From: Streptomyces sp. MJM8645 | Lineage (GTDB): Bacteria; Actinomycetota; Actinomycetes; Streptomycetales; Streptomycetaceae | Assembly: GCF_001625365.1 (NCBI RefSeq) | Contig: NZ_LJJF01000001.1 | Location: 2,798,501-2,862,500 of the forward strand | DNA: 64,000 bases | Reading direction: 5' to 3' | In this document: positions 18,866-27,089 of the stretch, piece after piece | How positions within the stretch are numbered: position 1 is the stretch's first letter | How the letters are laid out: each line of letters starts with the position of its first letter | Notes under the pieces: generated by a model | Databases searched by the model: none | What the model was told of the DNA's origin: nothing | Seen by the model: the letters and a program-made list of their open reading frames with translations, nothing else | Made by a program: the position numbers and the translations under genes

Positions 18866-20503
18866 GTGAAGCGAAAGCTCGCAGCAGTCGCCGTACTCTC
18901 CGCCACCGCCCTGCTCACCGGCGTCGTCCAGGTGAGCACCGCCGCCCAGGCCAGCCCGATCCCCGCGGCGCAGGCGCAGGCCGCCGAGCAGCACGCGGCG
19001 GCGCTCGCCCTGGCGGGCGGCCAGTCCGGCCCGCTGGCGAAGGCCCTCGCCCTCGGCGGCCAGGAGCAACTGGTGGCGAAGGACGCCGTGGTGGACCAGG
19101 ACGGCACCCGGCACCTGCGCTTCGAGCGCACCTACGCCGGCCTGCCGGTGCTCGGCGGCGACCTGGTCGTCCACCAGAACGCCCGCGGCGCGGTGCAGTC
19201 GGTCGACAAGGCGGTCTCCGCGCAGCTGAGCCTGTCGAGCCTGGCCCCGCAGATCCCGGCCGACAAGGCCGCCGCGCAGGCCACCGGCGCCGTCCAGGCC
19301 ACCGTCGGCGTCGCCGCGGACAAGGACGAGTCCCCGCTGGCGGCCGTGCACCAGACCGGCAAGGCCGAGCTGGTGGTCTGGGCGAGCGACGGCAACCCGC
19401 GCCTGGCGTACCGGACCACCGTCGAGGGCGTGCGCGCCGACGGCACCCCCAGCAGCCAGCTGCTGGTCACCGACGCCGCCACCGGCCAGGTGCTGTCCAC
19501 CCACGAGCAGGTGCAGACCGCCTCCGGCACCGGCAAGGGCGTCTTCGTCGGCAGCGTCCCGCTGACCACCACCCAGAGCGGCACCTCGTACCAGCTGAAG
19601 GACGCCACCCGCGGCGGCCAGTCGACCGTCAACCTGAAGAACAAGACCTCCGGCACCGGCACGCTGGTCGCCAACTCGACCAACGCCTTCGGCAACGGCC
19701 TGGCCTCCAACAGCGAGTCCGCCGCCGTGGACGCCCAGTACGGCGCGGCCGCCACCTGGGACTTCTACAAGAACACCTTCGGCCGCAACGGCATCAAGAA
19801 CAACGGCGTCGGCGCGACCAGCCGGGTGCACTACGGCTCCAACTACGTGAACGCGTTCTGGAGCGACGCCTGCTTCTGCATGTCCTACGGCGACGGCAGC
19901 GGCAACACCCACCCGCTCACCGAGATCGACGTGGCCGGCCACGAGATGAGCCACGGCGTCACCTCCGCCACGGCGAACCTCAACTACTCCGGCGAGTCCG
20001 GCGGCCTCAACGAGGCCACCTCCGACATCTTCGGCACCATGGTCGAGTTCTACGCCAACCTGCCCTCCAACCCGCCGAACTACTGGATCGGCGAGCTGAT
20101 CAACCTGAACGGCGACGGCAGCCCGCTGCGCTACATGGACAAGCCCAGCAAGGACGGCGGCTCGGCGGACTCCTGGTACTCGGGCGTCGGCAACCTCGAC
20201 GTCCACTACTCCTCGGGCATCGCCAACCACTTCTTCTACCTGCTGTCCGAGGGCAGCGGCGCGAAGAGCATCAACGGCTTCAGCTACAACAGCCCGACCT
20301 CCAACGGCTCGGCCGTCACCGGCATCGGCCGGGACAAGGCCGCGCAGATCTGGTACCGCGCGCTGACCGTCTACTTCACCTCCACCACCAACTACGCGAG
20401 TGCCCGCACCGGCACCCTGAAGGCCGCCTCCGACCTGTACGGCGCCACCAGCGCCGAGTACAAGGCGGTTGCGGCCGCGTGGAGCGGCGTCAACGTCAAC
20501 TGA
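18866..20503 (+). CDS. Secreted M4 (thermolysin-type) metalloprotease 1
   Basis: 545 residues. Signal peptide (VKRKLAAVAVLSATALLTGVVQVSTAAQA), an FTP/PepSY propeptide (ERTYAGLPVLGGDLVVHQN), then the peptidase domain with the zinc motif GHEMSHGVTS (HExxH), the third ligand Glu in GGLNEATSDIFG, and the active His region LDVHYSSGIANHFFYLL. GTG 18866 has GGAAGGA 7 bp upstream. Ends right after the catalytic domain, with no C-terminal P-domain or PPC domain. Paralogue immediately downstream. Likely supplies peptides during growth or development. Confidence 0.95.
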   Translation: MKRKLAAVAVLSATALLTGVVQVSTAAQASPIPAAQAQAAEQHAAALALAGGQSGPLAKALALGGQEQLVAKDAVVDQDGTRHLRFERTYAGLPVLGGDLVVHQNARGAVQSVDKAVSAQLSLSSLAPQIPADKAAAQATGAVQATVGVAADKDESPLAAVHQTGKAELVVWASDGNPRLAYRTTVEGVRADGTPSSQLLVTDAATGQVLSTHEQVQTASGTGKGVFVGSVPLTTTQSGTSYQLKDATRGGQSTVNLKNKTSGTGTLVANSTNAFGNGLASNSESAAVDAQYGAAATWDFYKNTFGRNGIKNNGVGATSRVHYGSNYVNAFWSDACFCMSYGDGSGNTHPLTEIDVAGHEMSHGVTSATANLNYSGESGGLNEATSDIFGTMVEFYANLPSNPPNYWIGELINLNGDGSPLRYMDKPSKDGGSADSWYSGVGNLDVHYSSGIANHFFYLLSEGSGAKSINGFSYNSPTSNGSAVTGIGRDKAAQIWYRALTVYFTSTTNYASARTGTLKAASDLYGATSAEYKAVAAAWSGVNVN

Positions 20504-20522
20504 CGTACGGCGCACGGTGACA

Positions 20523-20562
20523 GGGCGTCCGGGGCCTCCGCGGAAGGCGGTCCCGGACGTCC
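20523..20562 (+). terminator. Metalloprotease 1 terminator
   Basis: A 14-bp stem (20523-20536 with 20549-20562) with two G-U wobbles and a 12-base loop, 20 bp after the stop. Confidence 0.7.
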
Positions 20563-20721
20563 GCACACCCCCTTGCGCGCCTACCCTCCCCCGCATGCCC
20601 GCTCCGCTCCCCGGGTGGCGAAGTCCCGCCAGCCGGACGAACCGCCCGTAGCGGGCACTGGGCGGCAGCCGAACCATCCGCACCAGCACTGGCGGATCCC
20701 GGCCAATTCCTGTCCGTGGTC

Positions 20722-20747
20722 TGTCATTTCCTGCCATCGATTGTCAT
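20722..20747 (+). promoter_or_regulatory. Protease-2 upstream direct repeat TGTCAT-N14-TGTCAT
   Basis: TGTCAT at 20722 and 20742 with the flanks GGCCAATTC (5') and CGATTGTCATGCTT shared with the protease-1 promoter. Distance to the start codon is about 173 bp, almost as for protease 1. Confidence 0.6.
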
Positions 20748-20919
20748 GCTTCTGCCCAAGCCCCGTCCGACATCCGTCACCCCCACCCATCGACGGATCG
20801 TCAGGTACCGCACGGGAGCAGCACGTCCGCGCCCTACCGCCCCAACGGCGCCAACCCCGGCGCCCCGGTACGCGGCGCAACCGCGCGCACACGCGGTTTC
20901 GTGGAAGGAACCCCCGCAC

Positions 20920-22548
20920 GTGAAGCGAAAGCTGACAGCCGGCGCCGTACTCTCCTCCACCGCCCTGCTCGCCGGCGTGATCCAGATCGCCATCGTCCCC
21001 GCCGCCCAGGCCGCAGCCCCGTCGCCGGAGCAGCAGCGCGCGGCGCTGCTCGCGGTGGCCGCCGGGCAGAGCAGCCCGGTCGCCCAGGCCCTGGCCCTCG
21101 GCGGCCAGGAGCGGCTGGTGGTCAAGGACGTCGTCGCGGACGCCAACGGCGAACGCCACCTGCGCTACGAGCGGACCTACGCCGGCCTGCCGGTGCTCGG
21201 CGGCGACCTGGTCGTCCACCAGCGCGCCGACGGCTCGGTGGACTCGGTCGACCGGGCCTTCGACGGCAGCCTGTCGCTGCCGAGCCTGGCCCCGGGCCTC
21301 GCCGCCGGGCAGGCGGCCGAGCGGGCCACCGCCGCGGTGCGGGCGACCGTCGGAACGGCCGCCGACGAGGACGAGGCGGCGCTCAGCCGGGTCGACGGCG
21401 CGGGCGCGGCCGAGCTGGTGGTGTGGGCGGCCGACGGCGCGCCGCGGCTGGCCCACCGCACGGTGGTCCGCGGCGAGCGGGCCGACGGCACCCCGAGCAG
21501 CCAGCAGGTCGTCACCGACGCCGCCACCGGCGAGGTGCTGTCCACCCGCGAGCAGGTGCAGACCGCGACCGGCACCGGCAAGGGCGTCAACGTCGGCACC
21601 GTCACACTGACCACCACCCAGAGCGGCTCGACCTACTCGCTGAAGGACGCCACGCGCGGCGGCCAGTCCACCACCGACCTCAAGGGCGCCACCTCGGGCA
21701 ACGGCACGCTGTTCGCCAAGACCAGCAACTCCTGGGGCAACGGCCTGGCCTCCAACCGCGAGTCCGCCGCCGTGGACGCCCAGTACGGCGCCGCGGCCAC
21801 CTGGGACTACTACAAGAACACCTTCGGCCGCAACGGCATCAAGAACAACGGCGTCGGCGCCGCCAGCCGCGTCCACTACGGCTCCAACTACGTCAACGCG
21901 TTCTGGGACGACTCCTGCTTCTGCATGACGTACGGGGACGGCTCCGGCAACACCAACCCGCTGACCGCGATCGACGTCTCCGGCCACGAGATGACCCACG
22001 GCGTCACCTCCGCCACGGCGAACCTCAACTACTCCGGCGAGTCCGGCGGCCTCAACGAGGCCACCTCCGACATCTTCGGCACCATGGTCGAGTGGTCGGC
22101 CAACCTGCCCGCGGACCCGCCGGACTACCTGATCGGCGAGAAGCTCAACATCTTCGGCAACGGCAAGCCGCTGCGCTACATGGACAAGCCCTCCAAGGAC
22201 GGCAACTCCGCGGACTCCTGGTACTCGGGCGTCGGCAACCTCGACGTCCACTACTCCTCGGGCATCGCCAACCACTTCTTCTACCTGCTGTCCGAGGGCA
22301 GCGGCGCCAAGGTGGTCAACGGGGTCAGCTACAACAGCCCGACCTCCAACGGCTCGACGGTCACCGGCATCGGCCGGACCAAGGCGGCCGCGATCTGGTA
22401 CCGCGCGCTGACCGTCTACATGACCTCCACCACCAACTACAAGGCCGCCCGCACGGCGACCCTGAAGGCCGCGACCGACCTGTATGGCGCCACCAGCACC
22501 GAGTACAAGACCGTGGCGGCCGCGTGGAGCGGCGTCAACGTCAACTAG
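20920..22548 (+). CDS. Secreted M4 (thermolysin-type) metalloprotease 2
   Basis: 542 residues, tandem paralogue of the preceding gene. Signal peptide (VKRKLTAGAVLSSTALLAGVIQIAIVPAAQA), FTP propeptide (YERTYAGLPVLGGDLVVHQR), zinc motif GHEMTHGVTS, Glu ligand GGLNEATSDIFG, and DVHYSSGIANHFFYLL. The mature catalytic domains are nearly identical in long stretches, while the propeptides have diverged, as in a duplication with the mature domain held by selection or conversion. GTG 20920 is preceded by GGAAGGA. Confidence 0.95.
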   Translation: MKRKLTAGAVLSSTALLAGVIQIAIVPAAQAAAPSPEQQRAALLAVAAGQSSPVAQALALGGQERLVVKDVVADANGERHLRYERTYAGLPVLGGDLVVHQRADGSVDSVDRAFDGSLSLPSLAPGLAAGQAAERATAAVRATVGTAADEDEAALSRVDGAGAAELVVWAADGAPRLAHRTVVRGERADGTPSSQQVVTDAATGEVLSTREQVQTATGTGKGVNVGTVTLTTTQSGSTYSLKDATRGGQSTTDLKGATSGNGTLFAKTSNSWGNGLASNRESAAVDAQYGAAATWDYYKNTFGRNGIKNNGVGAASRVHYGSNYVNAFWDDSCFCMTYGDGSGNTNPLTAIDVSGHEMTHGVTSATANLNYSGESGGLNEATSDIFGTMVEWSANLPADPPDYLIGEKLNIFGNGKPLRYMDKPSKDGNSADSWYSGVGNLDVHYSSGIANHFFYLLSEGSGAKVVNGVSYNSPTSNGSTVTGIGRTKAAAIWYRALTVYMTSTTNYKAARTATLKAATDLYGATSTEYKTVAAAWSGVNVN

Positions 22549-22578
22549 CCACCCCTAGCCACCCCCGGTAAGAAACGG

Positions 22579-22627
22579 CGACAGGCTGCCGCGGCCCTTT
22601 GGGAGAGGAGGCCGCGGCAGCCTGTCG
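22579..22627. terminator. Bidirectional terminator protease 2 / DUF3817
   Basis: An 18-bp perfect stem (22579-22596 with 22610-22627) and 13-base loop, in the gap between convergent genes. Confidence 0.85.
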
Positions 22628-22652
22628 ACCGTCGCGCAGTGGGGGTTCGTCC

Positions 22653-22964
22653 CTACGCGGTGGCCGGCTTCAGCTCGCCGCGCTCCTCCTTGGCGAGCAT
22701 CCGCTCGGCGAAGAAGCCGCCGGTGGGCAGCACCGAGAGGACGAACAGCAGCACGCCGCGCTTGGCGTCCCACTTCTGCGCCTGCCAGGCCTGGATCCAG
22801 AAGACGACGTACAGGATGAACAGGATCCCGTGGACCATGCCCATCACCGGGACGCCGTCGAAGGACGTGGTCCGCTTCAGCACGGAGCAGATCAGCAGCA
22901 GGATGAACGAGACCCCTTCGGGGCCGGAGACCAGGCGCAGGCGGTGGACGGCGCTGCTGTTCAC
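22653..22964 (-). CDS. DUF3817 small membrane protein (second copy)
   Basis: 103 residues with membrane segments GVSFILLLICSVL, GMVHGILFILYVVFWIQAW and GVLLFVLSVLPTGGFFAE; shares the KR...G.P..GM.HG pattern with other DUF3817 proteins. Function unknown. GTG 22964 has GAGG 8 bp upstream; the longer frame to 23138 is rejected. An excellent CRP-like palindrome lies 37 bp upstream. Confidence 0.87.
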   Translation of the reverse strand: MNSSAVHRLRLVSGPEGVSFILLLICSVLKRTTSFDGVPVMGMVHGILFILYVVFWIQAWQAQKWDAKRGVLLFVLSVLPTGGFFAERMLAKEERGELKPATA

Positions 22965-23000
22965 GATGGGTACCTCAATACGGGGGTCGGCGGCGGGCCT

Positions 23001-23022
23001 GCTTGTGAAGCGACTCACAAGC
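23001..23022. promoter_or_regulatory. CRP-like palindrome TGTGA-N6-TCACA
   Basis: GCTTGTGA at 23001-23008 and TCACAAGC at 23015-23022 are perfect 8-bp arms around AGCGAC; the inner core is the exact CRP/FNR-family consensus. Located 37 bp before the minus-strand DUF3817 start and about 255 bp before the plus-strand DUF2127 start. Confidence 0.65.
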
Positions 23023-23275
23023 CTTCCGGCCATTATCACCGAGCACCTGTCCGAAGCCCCGGCCGGGGTGGGCACCGTGCCCGACGTCACAGCCGCCGTG
23101 TCCGGCCCCGGCGCCACGGCCGTCGCGCCCGACCCCACGGCCGTCGTGTCCGTGTCACAGCTGTGCGCCAGAACCCGGCGGGTCGCGCCGGCCCGTCACC
23201 CGCTGCCCCTATCCTGCTGCCCGCGCCCGACGCACCGGGCGCCGTAGACATCGGACGACCGGGGGTAGCGACCAC

Positions 23276-24073
23276 ATGTTCAAGCGGGACTGGGACCGAA
23301 GGACCTGCGCCAAGCGCGGCCACACCACCTACGCACCGACCGAGCCCGAGCTGGCCGCCCGGCTGCACGCCGCGACCGCCCTCGGCGACGCCTGGCGCTG
23401 CCTGCGCTGCGGCGACTTCGCGCTCGGCGCCCCGCACGGCTCCGGCCCGGCGCAGGACGCCCCGCTGGTGCCGCGCGGCAAGGCGCTGCGGGACCTCTTC
23501 ATCCTGCGCTTCCTCGCCATCGAGCGGGTGCTGCGCGGCCTGCTGATCATCATCGTGGCCTGGGCCGTCTGGAAGTTCTCCAACAGCCAGGACGCCGTGC
23601 ACCGGGTCTTCGACGAGAACCTGTCGGTCTTCCGGCCGGTCACCGACCACTTCCACTGGGACCTCGAGCACTCCCCGATCGTCGACACCATCCGCAAGAC
23701 CTTCGACTACAAGAAGAGCACCCTGCTGATCGTCGCGGGCGCGCTGGTGGCCTACGCGCTGATCGAGATCGTCGAGGCGGTCGGCCTCTGGCTGGGCAGG
23801 CGCTGGGCCGAGTACCTCACCGTCGTGGCCACCGCCGCCTTCCTGCCGCTGGAGGGCTACGAGCTGAGCGAGCACGTCAGCGCCGTGAAAATCGGCACGC
23901 TGGTGCTGAACATCGCCGCGGTGCTCTGGATCATGCTGTCCAAGCGGCTGTTCGGGCTGCGCGGCGGTGTGGTGGCCTTCGAGGCGGAGCGCCACTCGGC
24001 CTCGCTGCTGGAGGTCGAGGAGGCGGCCGGCGCCGTCCCGCACGCCGCTCGGGGGGCGCACGCGCGGGCGTGA
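23276..24073 (+). CDS. DUF2127 integral membrane protein
   Basis: 265 residues. The N-terminus carries CAKRGH and a CLRCGD pair (possible metal knuckle), then three or four membrane helices: LRFLAIERVLRGLLIIIVAWAVW, LLIVAGALVAYALIEIVEAVGLWLG, EYLTVVATAAFLPLEGYELSE and IGTLVLNIAAVLWIMLSKRLFG. The R..E.VGLW and Y.....T..FLPLE.YE patterns are those of DUF2127. Function unknown. ATG 23276 has only a weak GGGGG upstream. Single gene before the AIM24 operon. Confidence 0.85.
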   Translation: MFKRDWDRRTCAKRGHTTYAPTEPELAARLHAATALGDAWRCLRCGDFALGAPHGSGPAQDAPLVPRGKALRDLFILRFLAIERVLRGLLIIIVAWAVWKFSNSQDAVHRVFDENLSVFRPVTDHFHWDLEHSPIVDTIRKTFDYKKSTLLIVAGALVAYALIEIVEAVGLWLGRRWAEYLTVVATAAFLPLEGYELSEHVSAVKIGTLVLNIAAVLWIMLSKRLFGLRGGVVAFEAERHSASLLEVEEAAGAVPHAARGAHARA

Positions 24074-24141
24074 CCGGCGCGTTTGTCGCAGACCGGTACC
24101 AGTTCCGCCCCCGCCCCTCCCCCTGCACCGGCCGCGCCCGC

Positions 24142-24154
24142 TAGATTGCGGCCG
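24142..24154 (+). promoter_or_regulatory. AIM24 operon -10, leaderless-type
   Basis: TAGATT (24142-24147) ends 6 bp before the GTG start at 24154, and there is no Shine-Dalgarno sequence, so the transcript probably begins at the start codon. Confidence 0.65.
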
Positions 24155-24792
24155 TGGCACAGTTCAGACTCCAGGGATCCCGGGTACTCGCCGTCGAGTT
24201 GGCCGGCGAGGCCGTCAAGGCCAGACACGGCTCGATGGTCGCCTACACCGGCCAGATGAGCTTCAAGAAGCTGACCGGCGGCGGGGACGGCCTGCGCGGC
24301 ATGGTCGCCCGCCGGCTCACCGGCGAGCAGATGACCGTCATGGAGGTGAAGGGCCAGGGCACCTGCTACTTCGCCGACAAGGCCACCGAGATCAACCTGG
24401 TCCGGCTGAACGGCGAGACGCTGTTCGTCGAGGCGGACAACCTGCTCTGCACGGAGGGCTCGCTGCGCACCGGCACCACCTTCACCGGACTCAACGGCAT
24501 GTCCTCCGGCAACGGCCTCTTCACCACCAAGGTGGAGGGCCACGGCTGGGCCGCCGTCACCTCGAACGGGCCCGCGATCATCCTGCGGGTCGGCCAGGGC
24601 CAGCCGCTGCGGGTGGACCCGGGCGCCTACGTGGCGCACACCGGCAGCCTGCACCGCAGCCTGAAGTCGGGCGCGGGCTGGACCACGGTGATCGGCGAGG
24701 GCGGCGGCGAGGCCGTCCAGGTGGAGTTCACCGGAGAGGGCCTGGTGTACGTGCAGCCGTCGGAGAAGGTCACCATCGGGGGCGACGTCTGA
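24154..24792 (+). CDS. AIM24 family protein 1
   Basis: 212 residues, TRAP-like double beta-helix AIM24 domain throughout (SMVAYTGQMSFKKLTGG, GLRGMVARRLTGEQMTVMEVKGQGTCYFAD, ETLFVEADNLLC, GQPLRVDPGAYVAHTG). GTG start at 24154. Its stop overlaps the next ATG by one base (TGATG), as does that of the second gene, so the three paralogues are translationally coupled. Role in bacteria unclear; the name comes from a yeast mitochondrial protein. Confidence 0.9.
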   Translation: MAQFRLQGSRVLAVELAGEAVKARHGSMVAYTGQMSFKKLTGGGDGLRGMVARRLTGEQMTVMEVKGQGTCYFADKATEINLVRLNGETLFVEADNLLCTEGSLRTGTTFTGLNGMSSGNGLFTTKVEGHGWAAVTSNGPAIILRVGQGQPLRVDPGAYVAHTGSLHRSLKSGAGWTTVIGEGGGEAVQVEFTGEGLVYVQPSEKVTIGGDV

Positions 24793-25442
24793 TGGGCTTC
24801 ACGAAGATCAACGGCAAGATGGTCGAGGCCGTGGTGCTGCCCGGGCAGCGGCTGTTCAGCCAGCGCGGCGCGATGCTCGCGTACACCGGGGACGTCCGCT
24901 TCACGCCGAACATCACCGGCGGGCAGGGCGGTGTGATGTCGATGATCGGCCGCCGGGTGGCCAACGAGGACACCCCGCTGATGACCGTCGAGGGCCAGGG
25001 CCGGGTGATGTTCGGCCACGGCGGCCACCACGTGCACGTGATCGACCTGGCCGGCGACACCCTGTACGTCGAGGCGGACCGGCTGCTGGCCTTCGAGGGC
25101 ACGCTGCGCCAGTCCACCATGTTCATGGGCTCGCAGGGCGGGGTGATGGGCATGGTCCGCGGCCAGGTCACCGGCCAGGGCCTGTTCACCACCCAGCTGG
25201 ACGGCAAGGGCTCGGTCGCGGTGATGGCGCACGGCGGCGTCTTCGAGCTGCCGATCGTCCCGGGTCAGCCGGTGCACGTCGACCCGCAGGCGTACGTGGC
25301 GCACCGCGGCCAGGTGCAGAACAAGCTGTCCACGGCGCTGGGCTGGCGCGACATGATCGGCCGCGGCTCCGGCGAGGCCTTCCAGCTGGAGCTGTCCGGA
25401 CAGGGCGCGGTGTACGTCCAGGCGAGCGAGGAGAAGCTCTGA
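24792..25442 (+). CDS. AIM24 family protein 2
   Basis: 216 residues, Gly/Met-rich AIM24 domain with AMLAYTGDVRFTPNITGGQGGVMSMIGRRVA, DTLYVEADRLLAFEGTL, GQGLFTTQLDGKG and GQPVHVDPQAYVAH. Begins at ATG 24792 directly on the previous stop. It parallels protein 1 segment by segment, so the two arose by duplication; the paralogues probably assemble together. No catalytic residues recognised. Confidence 0.9.
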   Translation: MGFTKINGKMVEAVVLPGQRLFSQRGAMLAYTGDVRFTPNITGGQGGVMSMIGRRVANEDTPLMTVEGQGRVMFGHGGHHVHVIDLAGDTLYVEADRLLAFEGTLRQSTMFMGSQGGVMGMVRGQVTGQGLFTTQLDGKGSVAVMAHGGVFELPIVPGQPVHVDPQAYVAHRGQVQNKLSTALGWRDMIGRGSGEAFQLELSGQGAVYVQASEEKL

Positions 25443-26473
25443 TGTCCTACCCGCCGCAGCCGCCGTACGGGCAGTCGCCGTACGACCAGCCGACCCAGCC
25501 CGGCTTCGCCGCCCCTCCCCCGCCGGGCTACGCGCCGCCGCCCGGCCAGGGCCACCCGCCCGCGCAGGGCTACCCCCAGCAGGGCGGCTACCCGCCGCCG
25601 CCTCCCCCGCAGCAGCCCCAACAGGCCTACGCCCAGGAGCAGTTCGGCGGCCCGCAGGCCCCGCTGCCGAACGCGCACGGCGGCTCCGGCCCGGTGGTGC
25701 ACGACGCGTACAGCCTGCCGGTGAACGACAACGTCAACCCGTACGCCTACTCGGTCGACCTGAACGGCTCGTACTTCCTGCAGAAGGGCAAGATGGTCGC
25801 CTACTACGGCGACATCACCTTCAAGGGCGTCGGCGCCGGCATGCTGGACCGGGTGATCGGCCAGCACTTCAACTCGCCGATGCACGCGGCGGACTGGGTC
25901 GTCGCCCAGGGCCGCGGCAAGCTGCTGCTGGCCGACCGGGCCTTCGACCTCAACTCCTACGACCTGGACGACGGCAACCTGACCGTCCGCTCGGGCAATC
26001 TGCTGGCCTTCGACCCGTCGCTGCGGCTCAAGCAGTCGATCATCCCGGGCTTCCTGACCCTGATCGGCACCGGGAAGTTCGTCGCCGCCTCCAACGGGCC
26101 GGTGCACTTCGTCGAGCCGCCGATCCGGGTGGACCCGCAGGCGCTGGTCGGCTGGGCGGACTGCCCGGCGCCGTGCCACCACTACGACCACGACTACATG
26201 CACGGGCTGATCGGCGGCATCCGGCGGCTGACCGGGCTGGGCGGGGCCTCCGGCGAGGAGCACCAGTTCGAGTTCATCGGCGCCGGCCAGGTGCTGCTGC
26301 AGTCCAGCGAGAAGCTGATGGCCGAGCGGTCGGTGGGCCAGGTGGACGCCGAGGCGGGCGTGCCGGTGGGCGGGGTGCCGTCCCAGCCGGCGGCGTCGGG
26401 CCACGGCGGGGGCAACCTCAACGTGCCGGGCCTCGGCAATCTGGGCGATCTGGGGCGACGTTTCGGCCTGTAA
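25442..26473 (+). CDS. AIM24 family protein 3 with Pro/Gln-rich N-terminal region
   Basis: 343 residues. The first 85 are a Pro/Tyr/Gly/Gln-rich disordered stretch (SYPPQPPYGQSPYDQPTQPG and similar), then an AIM24 domain (KGKMVAYYGDITFKGVGAGMLDRVIGQHFN, GNLTVRSGNLLAFDPSLRL, PPIRVDPQALVGW) and a Ser/Gly/Leu-rich tail. The low-complexity head resembles adaptor or condensate-prone regions. The HHYDHDYMHG cluster (about residue 245) is His-rich and could bind metal. Coupled by TGATG to protein 2. Confidence 0.88.
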   Translation: MSYPPQPPYGQSPYDQPTQPGFAAPPPPGYAPPPGQGHPPAQGYPQQGGYPPPPPPQQPQQAYAQEQFGGPQAPLPNAHGGSGPVVHDAYSLPVNDNVNPYAYSVDLNGSYFLQKGKMVAYYGDITFKGVGAGMLDRVIGQHFNSPMHAADWVVAQGRGKLLLADRAFDLNSYDLDDGNLTVRSGNLLAFDPSLRLKQSIIPGFLTLIGTGKFVAASNGPVHFVEPPIRVDPQALVGWADCPAPCHHYDHDYMHGLIGGIRRLTGLGGASGEEHQFEFIGAGQVLLQSSEKLMAERSVGQVDAEAGVPVGGVPSQPAASGHGGGNLNVPGLGNLGDLGRRFGL

Positions 26474-26475
26474 AC

Positions 26476-26513
26476 TTGTACAATATTGAACTAAATAGGG
26501 TATGCTGAGCCCA
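26476..26513 (+). promoter_or_regulatory. MarR-2 promoter and operator, leaderless-type
   Basis: -10 TATGCT (26501-26506) ends 6 bp before ATG 26513. Upstream is an AT-rich block with overlapping palindromes TTGTACAA (26476-26483) and CAATATTG (26481-26488), as expected for a MarR autoregulatory site. Confidence 0.65.
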
Positions 26514-27028
26514 TGGATACGCACACGATCAACACTGCGGACACCCCTCCGTCGCAGCCCGAGGAGGAGACTCCCTGGCTGACCGCCAGGGAGCAGCGGA
26601 TGTGGCGCGCCCATCTGGAGGTCGCCAAGCTGCTGGAGTACCAGCTCAGCCGCGAACTCCAGCCGCACAACCTGGCGATCAACGACTACGAGATCCTGGT
26701 CGTGCTCTCCGAGGCCCCCGACCGTCGGATGCGGATGACCGACCTCGCCACCGCCACCCTCCAGTCCAAGAGCCGGCTCTCGCACCAGATCACCCGGATG
26801 GAGAACGCCGGCCTGGTGCTGCGCCAGGAGTGTCCCGGCGACCGCCGCGGCCTCTACGCCCACCTCACCGAGCACGGCTGGGACACCATGCAGCGGGTCG
26901 CCCCCGACCACGTGCGCAGCGTCCGGGCCCACTTCATCGACCGCTTCACCCAGGAGCAGCTCGACGCCATGTACGAGGCACTCGCCCCGGTCGCCGAACA
27001 CCTGCGCGGCCTCCGCGGCCGCGCCTGA
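26513..27028 (+). CDS. MarR-family transcriptional regulator 2
   Basis: 171 residues: MWRAHLEVAKLLEYQLSRELQPHNLAINDYEILVVLSEA then recognition helix MTDLATATLQSKSRLSHQITRMENAGLVLRQ and a wing with ECPGDRRGLYAHLTEHG. ATG 26513 is chosen from the leaderless promoter geometry; no Shine-Dalgarno. Lies 40 bp after the AIM24 operon on the same strand, so it may sense something linked to it. Convergent with meaB. Confidence 0.9.
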   Translation: MDTHTINTADTPPSQPEEETPWLTAREQRMWRAHLEVAKLLEYQLSRELQPHNLAINDYEILVVLSEAPDRRMRMTDLATATLQSKSRLSHQITRMENAGLVLRQECPGDRRGLYAHLTEHGWDTMQRVAPDHVRSVRAHFIDRFTQEQLDAMYEALAPVAEHLRGLRGRA

Positions 27029-27052
27029 CGCACCGCCGCCCCCCAGCACACC

Positions 27053-27080
27053 AGGGCCGGCCCCACCGGGGGCCGGCCCT
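27053..27080. terminator. Bidirectional terminator MarR-2 / meaB
   Basis: 12-bp stem AGGGCCGGCCCC / GGGGCCGGCCCT with a 4-base loop, between convergent genes. Confidence 0.8.
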
Positions 27081-27089
27081 GCACCGTCC

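Noticed and set aside
24154..26473. AIM24 genes as a possible tailocin or gas-vesicle-like cluster
   Set aside because: No other phage or shell genes and only the AIM24 fold is present.
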